Assembly: GCA_008921705.1 (NCBI GenBank)
Contig: VFFE01007605.1
Coordinates: forward strand, 4,953,140 to 5,017,139
DNA from: Burhinus oedicnemus
Taxonomy: Eukaryota > Chordata > Aves > Charadriiformes > Burhinidae
Length of the DNA stretch: 64,000 nt
Reading direction: 5' to 3'
Part shown: piece after piece, positions 1-9,401 of the stretch
How the letters are laid out: each line of letters begins with the position of its first letter
Numbering within the stretch: position 1 is the first letter of the stretch
The notes under the pieces: model-generated
What the model saw: the letters and a program-made list of their open reading frames with translations, nothing else
Told to the model about the DNA's origin: nothing
Database searches by the model: none
Program-made: the position numbers and the translations under genes

Positions 1-37
1 CTGTTTTCCTTTATTTTTCTTCTGGTGTCTCCTGCTG

Positions 38-72
<35 letters not shown>

Positions 73-556
73 TTTAGCTTAACCTCCACCTATCTTGACT
101 AAGCTCATCTGTTTTATAAAAAAACACTTTCTTCCCCCTTTTTCCCCCCTTGCTATAAGTGGTAGTCATTTGCCCAGCTCTGTATTGTCTGATTAGATGA
201 TAAGCTGTTTGGAGCAGGCAGGCTTGGCTGCTGATTATATACTGCCTAAAGATCAGCTAGGAATGGCAGCATGCTAGGTAACTTTTAATACATTTTTGGA
301 TTATTAATATTTTCAGGAATTTCTTGAGACATCATGTTTGTAAGGTACTGTAAAACCTTCTGGTATAACATGCTGTAGAAGTGCAGAGTAGCTTATCTTA
401 ACTGGCATTGAGGCCTACAGTATGAGTGGTTTATGATACTGAAAAAAATTGTGAAACTTGCTGCTTTTGGTTTTTGTATCACATTTAGATTGATTTTTTT
501 TTTAAACATATTTTACGTTCTTTACCTCCTGATGTAAATTATTGGCTGTCTTGCAG
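1..556 (+). other. RNF14: RNF14 last intron (3' part)
   Basis: AT-rich non-coding sequence ending in the acceptor ttgcag at 551-556, directly before the RNF14 C-terminal exon. It contains a run of 30 T at 41-70 and no other exon that I can recognise. Assignment follows from the exon downstream. Confidence 0.7.
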
Positions 557-614
557 ATTGTTTCAAGCCATGCATATCGATGGTGAGTTCTTGGAAGATG
601 AAGATGAAGACTAG
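557..614 (+). CDS. RNF14: RNF14 (ARA54) C-terminal coding exon, partial gene
   Basis: RNF14 is an RBR (RING-in-between-RING) E3 ubiquitin ligase and androgen-receptor coactivator. Only its last coding exon is in the window. After the acceptor at 551-556 the exon starts with the third base of a split codon. It then reads LFQAMHIDGEFLEDEDED and stops at TAG 612-614. This aligns with the acidic human C-terminus (LFYAVDVDDDIWEDEVED in the same place), so the catalytic RING domains lie outside the window to the left. The gene runs toward GNPDA1, which is convergent, as in the human 5q31 order. A longer open frame beginning at 580 overlaps this exon in the wrong frame and is not the gene. The exon also contains a donor-like ATG|GTGAGT around 580-588. 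Identity rests on the C-terminal match plus synteny. Confidence 0.82.
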
Positions 615-1915
615 TAGCTTTCTCTACCAACAAAAGCTGAACAAACCAGAGACAGATGCTTTCCATTTTTGTGTCAAGTTTGTTTGCTTTTCACTTCCAT
701 TATGTGATAGAAAAATGATAACTAGTCTGCACTGCAGGATACTCACACTTCAGAGGCTGTTGCCAAAACCAAAGGAGGCCATTTTACCCATCCTGTGGTC
801 AGGATCACCATTGAAGGCCCTAAAAATCATATCCATTGCTGAAGACACGTACAACCAGTCAGAAGTTGGAAAACTACTGGAAAAATGTATACTTAGAGGT
901 GCCCCTTTTTCAAAAGTAAACAAAAAAACCTGAAGTCCCAAATCACAGAAATATTTGGGGGTCTTCTTTAGGGAGACTGACCTTTTGAGGATCTTGGCGT
1001 GTATCTGTGGTGGATTTTAGGGCAGTGTTGTTACAGCTGTACTGCTCTTTCTGGAGCTGTTTAGTGATGCTGCTTGGACAGGGAAAGTTTTCTGATACAA
1101 TACAGAAAATTTCTTCTGTATTCAGCAACTGAGCTTATTGCTTCTGTAGCATTTCCTGACCTGTTTCTCTGAAAACCAGCTCATTGCTCTGTCACTGATA
1201 CTTCTAACGATGGTAAAGCTGATTAACCCCTTTCGTACTGGCTGTAACACCTGGGTCTTTGCATTACTGAATGCTTTTGCAGAAAATGACCAACAGCCAT
1301 TTGCAGAAATTTGATCAGTGTGATGACTCATTGCAGTGTTGCTGTTGTATTAACTCACATTGCCTCTCCTTAATTTGAAAGTGACGAGTGCTAAGGCAAT
1401 GAACCGAGTATGTGGCCACTGAGAGGATGAAAAGTAACAGCCAGATATTGAAACACACGTTTATGGATACATAGTTGAGATTAACTTGAATTCTTCAAGA
1501 TATTGAAAATTACCTTGTCTTCTCAGATAATGAAGTAAATTATTTTTTACTAACTTTTCATATAAGAAATTTGATTAGGTGGTATTTGTTTCTGGACTAG
1601 ATACCTTATTTCTACTGTTCTGGCACTTCAAATTATTTCAAAAACCAAATTGTTTCCCCTAAAAGCTCACTAAGTAGTTTTGTGAGCATGAAAGTAATTA
1701 CTGGAGGGAACCACTAATTTTTTTAGAAGTTTTTCCACTTGCAGAATGGTCTAAACATTTATTTTGAAATTAAAACTGCATGTGCTGTGTTCAAAACAAA
1801 TAGCAGGGTCCAGATGGATAGCTCAGGAGCTGGAATACTCTTCGGAAACTCAAGGTGAACACCTCTCACTCAGTTTTGACTGATAGTAAATAAATTTATA
1901 CTCGGATGTCTGGCC
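615..1915 (+). other. RNF14: RNF14 3' UTR (approximate end)
   Basis: Non-coding sequence directly after the RNF14 stop. The first plausible plus-strand poly(A) signal is AATAAA at 1889-1894, followed by a T/G-containing stretch. Further AATAAA copies at 3618-3623 and 4016-4021 could serve longer isoforms. The end is therefore an estimate. Confidence 0.4.
1889..1894 (+). terminator. RNF14: Candidate RNF14 poly(A) signal AATAAA
   Basis: Canonical hexamer about 1.27 kb after the stop codon. It is the first one after the stop on the plus strand that I found. No transcript evidence is available. Confidence 0.35.
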
Positions 1916-4090
1916 AAAATGAGTGCTGTTCTAGTTCCTTTCACAGAGGAGAAAGTCTGTACTATTAAAATTAGCAGTGATTAAAAAGATAAGAAATGGT
2001 AAAAGCAGATCTCTTGTCTTGGTGTAGGCTATGGGATAGTGTGTAGGGAAAGTTTACGTTGTGTATGGTTTAAATTGTATTTCCTGCACCTTTCACATGC
2101 ACTAAATTCACTTTAAGACAGTAAACATAGTTGTCTCCCCATTTGTCTTCATTGTGGCATGTATATGGCAGCCCAGGTCAGTGTGGGTGGTGATTGCCTC
2201 TAGTGCTTGTGTGCCATGGGGCCAAGGCACTCGCGCACATGGTCAGCTGTAGAATGGCAGAGACCAGACCTGGGCTCGCACAGAGCTCTCAAGTGGAGCT
2301 GGCACGGGATCTGTTCTGCTGATAGAATTTTGGACATTTATGTATGCAAAGTGCCCTCACACCCAGAGAGCTGTGTTTTTCCCTGGGAGGTGCAAGCCCC
2401 TACCTGATAGGCAGTGGCTGTCGTGACCCTGCGGTGGAACATCCTTGGATGTAGCCAGCTTTGAGCTGCAATCCCCACAGTTGTTTCCACTCTGGCCACA
2501 GTTTTTAACTCTACAGGCTGAGTCCAAAAGCTGCCTGCTTTTGGAAGGGGCTTTCTTCCCACTAAGCTGCACATGTGGGCAGATGGGGAATGTTTGTGAT
2601 GAGAAGCATGTGCTTAACCTGTTTGCCTGCTTGGATGGAGGAGACGGTGTTGGATCTCTCAAACCTACAGGAGGCTGGGCTGGACAGAGGTGGCCTGAGG
2701 GCAGGGCCTAGACACCAAAGGGTATATTGGGATGAAAAGCCATGGCTGGGGACATCTGCCAGAGCTACCAGAGCAGAAGTGCTATGGTGAAGTATTTGAA
2801 GATGTTGCAATGAACTACCTCTGCTTTCAAGAACTTTGTGTGGAGGCAGGAGGAACGGTGATGTAGTCACCACTGCATCTGAATTCTGGGCATTCTGGGA
2901 CCCCCGGACTGGAGCTCCCATATTCTGCAGTGAGGCAGAGGAGGACAAACCCTCTGAAGAGGACAAGGAGGTGACTACAATCAGCTGGTGTTGCAAAGGT
3001 GGAACAGCTACAACTAGAACCTGTCTTCACCAACAGAGAGCAAGGCAGGCAACTCCAGTAATGTGGCACACCTTCTTCCTCAGTTTTCTGTTGTTCCTCT
3101 TGTAGACCTCTTCTTCCTTGCTCTATTTCTGTGCCTGCATAGAATGAGCGTTAAGCTTATTTGCAGACATTTTGTGGTAAAAGGTAGAGAACAGTGACGT
3201 CCTCCTTTTTCCTTTAAAGATCCCTATGTTTTTTATGAAATGGCTGCTGACTGGCAGCACAGAACTGTAGCAGGTGTTTTGTGGAAACCTGCCAGCAATT
3301 ACCAGGCAAGGGAGGAAGCTCCTGAAGTGGGGCACAGCAGTAACTATTTCTACCAAACTGCTTTCAATACAGCTTTGGTGCTAGGTGACAGAGAAATCTT
3401 GTGCAAGTAACAGGTCTTTCTCATGCTTTGACGGTTTTGTTCTGTTCAAAGATGGTATTACGAGTTCTATTCAGCCTCATAAACTGTTCCATGTTTCACT
3501 AGCACAGTGAGACCGAGCACCAGATACAGGCGATATAACCATTTAGAAAAAATTAAGACATTTACTGTAGGAAGTTACATTACAGATCAGTTGCTTACAG
3601 AATTTCTGCATAAAGAAAATAAATGCTGCCCAGTTTGTCTTGCCCCTCACTTGATAGCATTTGATAGGAAACCCAGGAATCAAGTTTCAGAATTGGTGGG
3701 GTCGTGCCAGTACAGGCGGTTGCCCACCTGTGTGGGGCTTCTGTACTTAACCATAGGCTGAAGCCAGAGGGAACAGTGTTTCGTTTGAGGCTTATTTGGC
3801 ATTTCCTTGTAGTAATGTAAAGCATGGGAAGGAGGGAGAGAGAACTTAATGCTTCAGGCTCTGCGCTGACATAGATAACAGAGCACTGAGCAGCACAGAG
3901 AAGTCATTTATGCTTAATCTGAACAAATCTACCCTCCTGTAGTACATCATAAAGCACCAGGGCGTATAAAATCATACCCTGAAACTGAATATGTAAGGCT
4001 GCTTGTGTGACAACAAATAAAATCCTACAGATGTGCAAACTAACCAGTAACTGCATTAATGGTACTGCATTATTAACACAGCACTGATGA
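1916..4090. other. Convergent intergenic stretch RNF14/GNPDA1
   Basis: No gene recognised. The short open frames at 2.2-3.1 kb overlap on both strands, have no recognisable family features and are treated as chance. The stretch may include extended 3' UTRs of either gene, with plus-strand AATAAA at 3618 and 4016. Confidence 0.4.
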
Positions 4091-4455
4091 ATGCTGTCTG
4101 TACCCTCCCTTTTGCTGAGATGGTCTCAAGTCCAACATCTGGCTCAAAGTGGGGCTCAGCCAGGGCTTTATCCAGTCAGGTCTTGAAAACCCCTTAAGGA
4201 CAGAGTCTGCACAACCTTGCAAGGCAGCCTGCCCCACTGCCTGCCTGTCCTCCGGGGTAGGGGTTTTCCTTATATCCAGTCTGAGCGTCTTGTCCCAGCT
4301 CAAGCCCCACGGTCTCTTCTCATCTTCCCCCCATGCACTGCCCAGGAGAGCTTGGCTTCATCTTCCTGATGACCCCCTTGAAGCTGTGAAGCACACTGCT
4401 ATTAGGTCACACTGAAGCCTTCCCTTCTCCAGGCTGAACAAGCTCAGTTCCCATT
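4090..4455 (-). mobile_element. Old CR1 LINE fragment
   Basis: The plus strand carries the CR1-typical run ccttcccttctccaggctga followed by acaagctcagttccc near 4420-4455, preceded by degenerate text matching the reverse complement of a CR1 3' region. The extreme CR1 tail (8-bp microsatellite and the ggtttgggttggaag block) is missing. It is more diverged than the pair at 15.5-16.5 kb and may lie within an extended GNPDA1 3' UTR. The left border is approximate. Confidence 0.55.
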
Positions 4456-4739
4456 TTAAATGACTATAATGTAAGAGTGTTTTGTGGAGGAGGAACGACA
4501 CACAAGGTACTTGTCCCAACTGCAAGAAATACATCCCAAAGCGATTACCCATTTGGTTTCTGCAACACTGTACTTTCACATATCTTCACATTTAACTTTT
4601 GGGGCCCTCAGTCCACATCATTACAGTTGCTTCATAGATTAAACAACTTGCTCTCCATTGACTTTACCTTCAGAGAATGTTAGTGGCAGAAGTTTGTGGA
4701 ACATGGTATACTGGATCCCATCCTTATTTGGTTAATGAA

Positions 4740-4895
4740 GGCAGGTGTTTGGCATCTTTTTAATGGAGAGAAGCAAGCATATAATCATTTTTCTAATTTA
4801 AGAAAAAGTGTGACAAGAGTTTCTGCAGCAATTCCCTTTCTTCACAGCTGGTTTTCAACGGAAAAGCTGGTTCAGCATTACTCTGAACAGCCAGA
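4740..4895 (-). other. GNPDA1: GNPDA1 proximal 3' UTR (minimum)
   Basis: Sequence downstream of the GNPDA1 stop on the minus strand. An ATTAAA variant signal is present (plus-strand TTTAAT at 4758-4763), with an AAATAAG-like variant just beyond. I saw no canonical AATAAA on the minus strand in this stretch, so the true UTR may be longer. Confidence 0.3.
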
Positions 4896-4993
4896 TTAAT
4901 CGCTGTATGGCTTCTTAGACTGGCTTCTTTCTGCTCCCGTCTCCTTCATGCTGTATAAGGGTTCCACAAGCTTGTTGTGAACTAGCATTAAAC
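4896..4993 (-). CDS. GNPDA1: GNPDA1 terminal coding exon (aa 257-288)
   Basis: Acceptor ctacatcag before 4993. The exon encodes [16 protein letters not shown] and the tail ending SQSKKPYSD, with TAA at plus-strand 4896-4898. It is only 98 coding bases long and was found by matching the human C-terminus. Confidence 0.93.
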
Positions 4994-7900
4994 CTGATGT
5001 AGAAAGTAAAGAGATGACTTTAAGTAGATATAATAAAGCAAAATTCTCATTCATTGGATGCTAATGAAATTAAGCATTACTAGAATCCTTGTTCCTTTGC
5101 TCCCATGCACACATAGTTAAGCATTCCCTTTGCGCTTTTATTATCACTGTACATGTCAGCTTTTACATTTAAGGAATGTACTCCTTTGGGTGTTGATTAA
5201 ACAGGAACATCTAATGCAAAGCATGACTTGTGCCACTTAAAAACTAAGTACAACAGCTGCTTGGCCTGGTCAAATGCTCACCTTTAAAGTATTTCACCGT
5301 CTTAACTTTGAGTTCCAGCGTGGCATCCTCATCGCACACAAACACAGTGTTGGGGTGTTGCTGGAAAGCAGATACTGTCCACATGTGGTTGACACCTTCC
5401 TCAATGGCTTTGTACAAAGCAAAGGCTTTGTGGGCTCCTGTGATAAGAATCATCACCTGGACTCAGAGACACAGAGGATGGCAGTTAGGGTCTACAAGAT
5501 GCATTCAGAGAGCACATACCCACACCCTGCTGAACTGAGAGAGAGCTGCCCCGGGTCCCTAACAGGGGGATCTCTCCGTTATCCTCTGCAGAGGCACTTC
5601 ACTGTATCACTATTCCATTTGCTCTGGCTGCATTTTATTTGTCAACTAAATCATAGCCTGGTGGATTCACTGTAATGATTTGGATCCTTTGAGCTCCCCT
5701 GTATGCTGAGACTTAACAAGCATAAATCAAGGTATAGACTCAATTAAAATCTACCCCATGCAGTTTTCATGATCTCCTGGTGTAACATCAAGTCAACCAG
5801 TGATTCTTGCAGTTATTTCCCTGGATGAGATTCTTAACCAATGATGTCCTCCCAAACCTTTCTAGTTCCCTGTGGATCACAGCTGTACTGCAGGGTTACA
5901 CAAACGTAAGCATTAGTAGAGCAAAAATGGAAGACAGAGCAAGAGCCTTTCCATAGTGTTGCAGGATGCAAGAGAACAGGAGGATCAGGTATTCAGCAGC
6001 CTGTAGCAGGAAAAGCAGAAGCTGGCCTACGCCAGCAGGGTGCAATGCTGCTCCAAGACCGGATAATCTTTAGCTGCTCCAGGAAGCCCTGCTCAAGAGC
6101 TACTGTATGAAGTCACTGCTTTTCTCCTAACCTCTCTGGCATCCATGACAGTGCCTACTCCAACCGTCAAAGCCATTGTGGGGACTTTGGAGAGGTCACC
6201 ATCAAAGAACCTGGCATTAGCCAATATAGTGTCCATAGCCAAGGTCTTCACTCGCGTCCTGGATACCAAACTTGATCCAGGCTCATTGAAGGCAATGTGA
6301 CCATCTGGGCCAATACCTGTGACAGAGAGAGTTTGAGGTAGGTCAGTGGCTGCAATGGTTACTGTAGGAAGCAGAGCCAGCAGCACTCCTATTAGAAGGA
6401 TATTCAATGGTTCAGGAATAGATACAGATCTGAGAAAAACACTTGCAATTTTTCTGCTCAAGCTTAAATTTTCTTTTGGTAGGAATGATAGCAAAAGCCC
6501 CCTCTGAAGCCAACAATGACTCTTCCCTAATTTTGCTGGGACAACAAGTAGATGGCAGAATCTTAAGGCAAACTGATGGGAAAAGCTTGTGTTGAGCTCC
6601 TGTTGGCTCAGAGGACTCTGACTACTCCCAGCAGTTTCCTGTTAGCACTGGCAATTGTAATACATTTTGTATTTGGTACAATTCTTGCCCTGCCTGTCTC
6701 TGCTGCTAATCATTTCCTGAACAATTCACTTACTGGACTGAAATACTTAAAACTGGGGGAGCGGCACATTGGAAGACAAGGCTGCCGCCACACATGAGCA
6801 CCCAGGGGGATGTAGTATAGGGTGGCTTTCGCTGCAAATCCACTGAGCTGCACTGAAAATGAACTCTCCCGACAATACATGAGATAGCTGGTGAGGAAAG
6901 GCAGTGCTTCCTGCAGTGTTTAGAGACCATTAGTCCTTCAGGTTTTCACCTCCAACAAAGAGTTCAATTCCTCCAGCTGCTTTGATTTTGTCCTCAAATG
7001 CATCACACTCTGCCTGTAGATCAGGTGCATTTCCATCCAAAATGTGAACGTTTTCCGGCGAGATGTCAATATGCTTAAAGAAATTATTCCACATGAAGGA
7101 ATGGTAGCTTTCTGGGTGATCCCTCGGGAGACCTGGTAACAGAGCATGCACAGGAGTAAGACCAACTGAAAGTGTATCACCCTGAACATAAACCACCTCT
7201 ACCCCCTTGCAGTGGCTTTGGTAACAGAGCACTGCTTTCTCTGTCATTGGGACTCCCTCAACTTTCATGAGTTGTTTTTATTTCCCCAAATAGCAAAATT
7301 AAAATCAATCACAATATCTCCTATAAGGCATATGCTCATATTCACATGTGATTGATGTTCCAGAAAAGCAGGCATGCACAGTGCCTCATTAGTTACTACC
7401 TTTTCAGCATTCCTACCAGTTCGTATTAGCAAGAACGATTTAAAAACTATGCAGAAGCCTAGGAAATAACTTACTTCATAATTTTTTTTCCCTTGAATGC
7501 TACAAACCCACACTGGACTACCTATTCCCTAATGCTGCTTGATTAGGATTGTTCACAGAAAAACTTCTTGGCCAGAGTAAAATTAGCATTAGTAAATATT
7601 TAGCCTGTATGTTTTTCACCTTTGGAGCTTTAGGCTTGCCCACTAATCTCTCTGTGCTCTTTCCTCTGAAGAGGCTATTTCGTCACAGCTTCATAAACGA
7701 AACGGTCCTCTGCTGTCTTAACAGGCGTGCATGGCGGTTACGGAAGGGCACTCGGACGGGTATCGCATCAGTCCTTGTGAGAGGCCTGGAGCTAAACTGA
7801 CCTTTATAATCCCAGAGCAAAGGTGGTAGTTAATATCGCACACTATCTCAGCTTGCAGTGATAACATGGATCCTTAGCTGGTCAATACCTAAGCTCAGGT

Positions 7901-8493
7901 AAAATACAGCCGTGCCCAGTGTGTGTAGTACCAGGCAACGCCTGTTACCCTTCAATATTTCTTATATAGGTTTTCAAATTGTCCCTGTTAACTCCCTTTT
8001 CTGAGGCAGATTTTATCCTTCCTACCTCGAACCTTGTGCAGGTGGGATTTTCCACACCCACCGGAGACCGCGGGGCTGCGGGACCGAGCACCGGGGTCAC
8101 GCCGGCCTCCGCGGCCGGACTATGCAGACAGACAACACACGGCAAAGCCAGGCAACGCAAGCCGAACGCCCCCCGTGTGCGGACACTCACCCACGTACTC
8201 GTCCATGTTGAAGGTTTTCACGTACTTGAAGGAGAGGTCCCCGTTCCGGCAGTACTCCACCAGCTTCCTGTAGCAGCCCAGCGGCGTGCTGCCTGCGGGG
8301 AAGCCGCCGCCTCAGCCCCGGGGAAGGGCAGGGAAGGGCCCCCGGCCCCCTCCCGGCCCCGGTACCCACCTGTGGGCAGCCCCAGCGTGAAGAACCGCCC
8401 GGGGCCGGGCCCGAAGTGGACGATGCGGTTGCGGATGTACTTGGCGGCCCACTCGCTGGCCTGGGCGTACGTCTCCAGGATGACGAGCTTCAT
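4896..8493 (-). CDS. GNPDA1: GNPDA1, glucosamine-6-phosphate deaminase 1 (six coding exons)
   Basis: GNPDA1 is the cytosolic hexameric enzyme that converts glucosamine-6-phosphate to fructose-6-phosphate and ammonia, linking amino-sugar and glycolytic metabolism. The coding exons, in transcript order, are 8370-8493, 8191-8292, 6950-7132, 6132-6316, 5282-5456 and 4896-4993, all with GT-AG introns. Together they give 867 bp, or 288 aa plus stop (human 289). The start is ATG at 8491-8493, reading [19 protein letters not shown]. The NagB-family catalytic residues are intact: Asp72 (FNMDEYVG), and Asp141, His143 and Glu148 in the [15 protein letters not shown] loop. The C-terminal tail ends [11 protein letters not shown], a near match to the mammalian GNPDA1 tail; GNPDA2 differs there. 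The gene is convergent with RNF14 and divergent from NDFIP1. Its promoter is a CpG island with a solo LTR just upstream. Confidence 0.96.
5282..5456 (-). CDS. GNPDA1: GNPDA1 coding exon 5 (aa 199-257)
   Basis: Acceptor ccag before 5456, donor GTGAGC from 5281. It encodes [20 protein letters not shown] through [10 protein letters not shown]. The GAHKA and [11 protein letters not shown] blocks are typical of the family. Confidence 0.96.
6132..6316 (-). CDS. GNPDA1: GNPDA1 coding exon 4 (aa 137-198)
   Basis: Acceptor tcacag before 6316, donor GTTAGG from 6131. It holds the catalytic loop [15 protein letters not shown] with Asp141, His143 and Glu148, and ends in VGTVMDARE. Confidence 0.96.
6950..7132 (-). 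CDS. GNPDA1: GNPDA1 coding exon 3 (aa 76-137)
   Basis: Acceptor ccag before 7132, donor GTGAAA from 6949. It encodes [18 protein letters not shown] through IELFVGG, near-identical to human. Reading through the donor adds a spurious ENLKD and stop. Confidence 0.96.
7133..8190 (-). other. GNPDA1: GNPDA1 introns
   Basis: This entry spans the intron between coding exons 2 and 3. The other introns are 8293-8369 (77 bp), 6317-6949, 5457-6131 and 4994-5281. I see no further exon or repeat in them. Open frames inside them are short and shared between strands. Confidence 0.7.
8191..8292 (-). CDS. GNPDA1: GNPDA1 coding exon 2 (aa 42-76)
   Basis: Acceptor cag at 8295-8293, donor GTGAGT from 8190. It encodes [18 protein letters not shown] and then the FNMDEYV motif with catalytic Asp72. 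The intron before it is only 77 bp. Confidence 0.95.
8370..8493 (-). CDS. GNPDA1: GNPDA1 coding exon 1 (aa 1-42)
   Basis: ATG at 8491-8493; the exon ends CCC ACA G with donor GT at 8369-8368. It encodes the N-terminal strand and the substrate-binding GLPTG motif (Gly42 is split by the intron). Confidence 0.95.
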
Positions 8494-8519
8494 GGCGGGG
8501 GCCGAGCTGAGGAGCGCCG

Positions 8520-8531
8520 CTACGCCGCCAT
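8520..8531 (-). other. 3-codon uORF (ATG GCG GCG TAG) upstream of GNPDA1
   Basis: On the minus strand, ATG at 8531-8529 is followed by GCG GCG and TAG at 8522-8520, which leaves 26 nt before the GNPDA1 ATG. It is functional only if transcription starts upstream of 8531. Confidence 0.45.
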
Positions 8532-8534
8532 CTT
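8524..8534 (-). promoter_or_regulatory. GNPDA1: YY1-type element AAGATGGCGGC in GNPDA1 5' UTR/promoter
   Basis: The minus strand reads AAGATGGCGGC, an exact match to the extended YY1 consensus that is often found just downstream of start sites in CpG-island genes. The ATG inside it opens the 3-codon uORF listed separately. Confidence 0.55.
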
Positions 8535-8777
8535 ACCGCTGCCGCCGCCCCGCTCACCTACCTGCCCGCCCCGCGATCCCCTCAGCCAGCGCCCGCCCTC
8601 CGCGCCCGCCCCGCCGGTGGGCGGCGAGCGCCGGGCCCGGCCCCTCAGGGCGGCGGGAGGAGGCGGCCCGACCCCGCCGGGATCGCAGGTCAGAACTCAG
8701 GGTTAGAATGCAAAGAAGCGGTTAAATACAGCCAGTAATGAAGGGCTTGGGCTGCTAACCATCCGTTCAAATAATCG

Positions 8778-8783
8778 AAGTTC
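8778..8783. repeat. LTR target-site duplication, left copy
   Basis: AAGTTC, identical to 9396-9401, directly flanks the LTR. Confidence 0.75.
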
Positions 8784-9395
8784 TGTTGTCCCTCAATCAG
8801 GGTTCTTCACCCGGTGTGCAAAAAACCAGTCCACACACTAAGTCGAGCTATTTGCCTTTATTTCAGTTCTGCAGAACCGGGTGCCGGGCGTTTAACACCA
8901 GCCGGCCCAGCAGACATCTCTGACGGTCCAGCGTTCGCGTGACGAGGTACAGCCGATGGGTGAGCTACAGCCCCTTTACCTCCCTCATCATACGTACGCA
9001 CTCCAGTTAATGTTTTAGAAGTTTTGGGAGATCCCCTTAATTAGCATGCACATTATTTACAGGAGGGTGTGCGTTTTAGTATTATAATCCCTCAGGCTCC
9101 TCTCAGACACACTCTTACCTCGACTCCGTTCCAAAGACGATACGTCTTGTCAGCCTACGCTCGGATCAGAGAGCGGGAGCGCACGCCCGCCGGGGGCCTT
9201 GTTCGCCGTCAGTAAGCTCTCGAGATGGGAATCCTCCAATTCAACTTCTTTGATCTAAGGTTAGGTTAATTGCTTCTACATCTAGTCCAGGTGGATGTAC
9301 AAGGACGCAATTAAGTTTAATTGTTTCTCCATCTAGTCCAGGTGCAAAAGGCCCAATTAAGTTTTAATTTCAGGAGTTCAGCTAAAGTCCATTCA
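8784..9395 (-). mobile_element. Solo endogenous-retrovirus LTR (minus orientation)
   Basis: A 612-bp element begins TGTTGT and ends ATTCA on the plus strand (TG...CA termini in either reading). It is flanked by the perfect 6-bp duplication AAGTTC at 8778-8783 and 9396-9401. Read on the minus strand, it has U3-like sequence with two copies of a 51-bp unit (shared CATCTAGTCCAGGTG at 9279-9293 and 9330-9344, plus orientation) and a TTATAATA TATA-like stretch near 9080-9090. An AATAAA signal follows (plus TTTATT at 8857-8862), about 73 nt before the 3' end. No internal gag, pol or env sequence is present, so it is a recombined solo LTR. A 6-bp duplication is typical of class II (alpha/beta-like) avian elements. 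It lies about 290 bp upstream of the GNPDA1 ATG in the same orientation. Confidence 0.8.
9267..9367 (-). repeat. Two-copy 51-bp tandem repeat in the LTR U3
   Basis: TTAATTG recurs at 51-bp spacing (9266-9272 and 9317-9323), as does CATCTAGTCCAGGTG (9279-9293, 9330-9344). Such direct repeats are common in retroviral U3 enhancers. Confidence 0.7.
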
Positions 9396-9401
9396 AAGTT
9401 C
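9396..9401. repeat. LTR target-site duplication, right copy
   Basis: AAGTTC immediately after the LTR end, matching 8778-8783. Confidence 0.75.

Larger units (their letters stand above)
8040..8700. promoter_or_regulatory. GNPDA1: GNPDA1 CpG-island promoter
   Basis: A GC- and CpG-dense stretch covers the first two coding exons of GNPDA1 and about 200 bp upstream of its ATG, in contrast to the AT-rich flanks. No TATA box is apparent. The transcription start is probably within 8,520-8,600 on the minus strand (inference). Confidence 0.65.

Noticed and set aside
580..933. 117-codon plus-strand open frame starting inside the RNF14 exon
   Set aside because: It is out of frame with the RNF14 C-terminus, whose stop is at 612-614; the rest lies in the 3' UTR.
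7979..8725. 248-codon plus-strand open frame
   Set aside because: Antisense to GNPDA1 exons 1-2 in the CpG island; low-complexity Arg/Pro/Ala content typical of GC-rich shadows.
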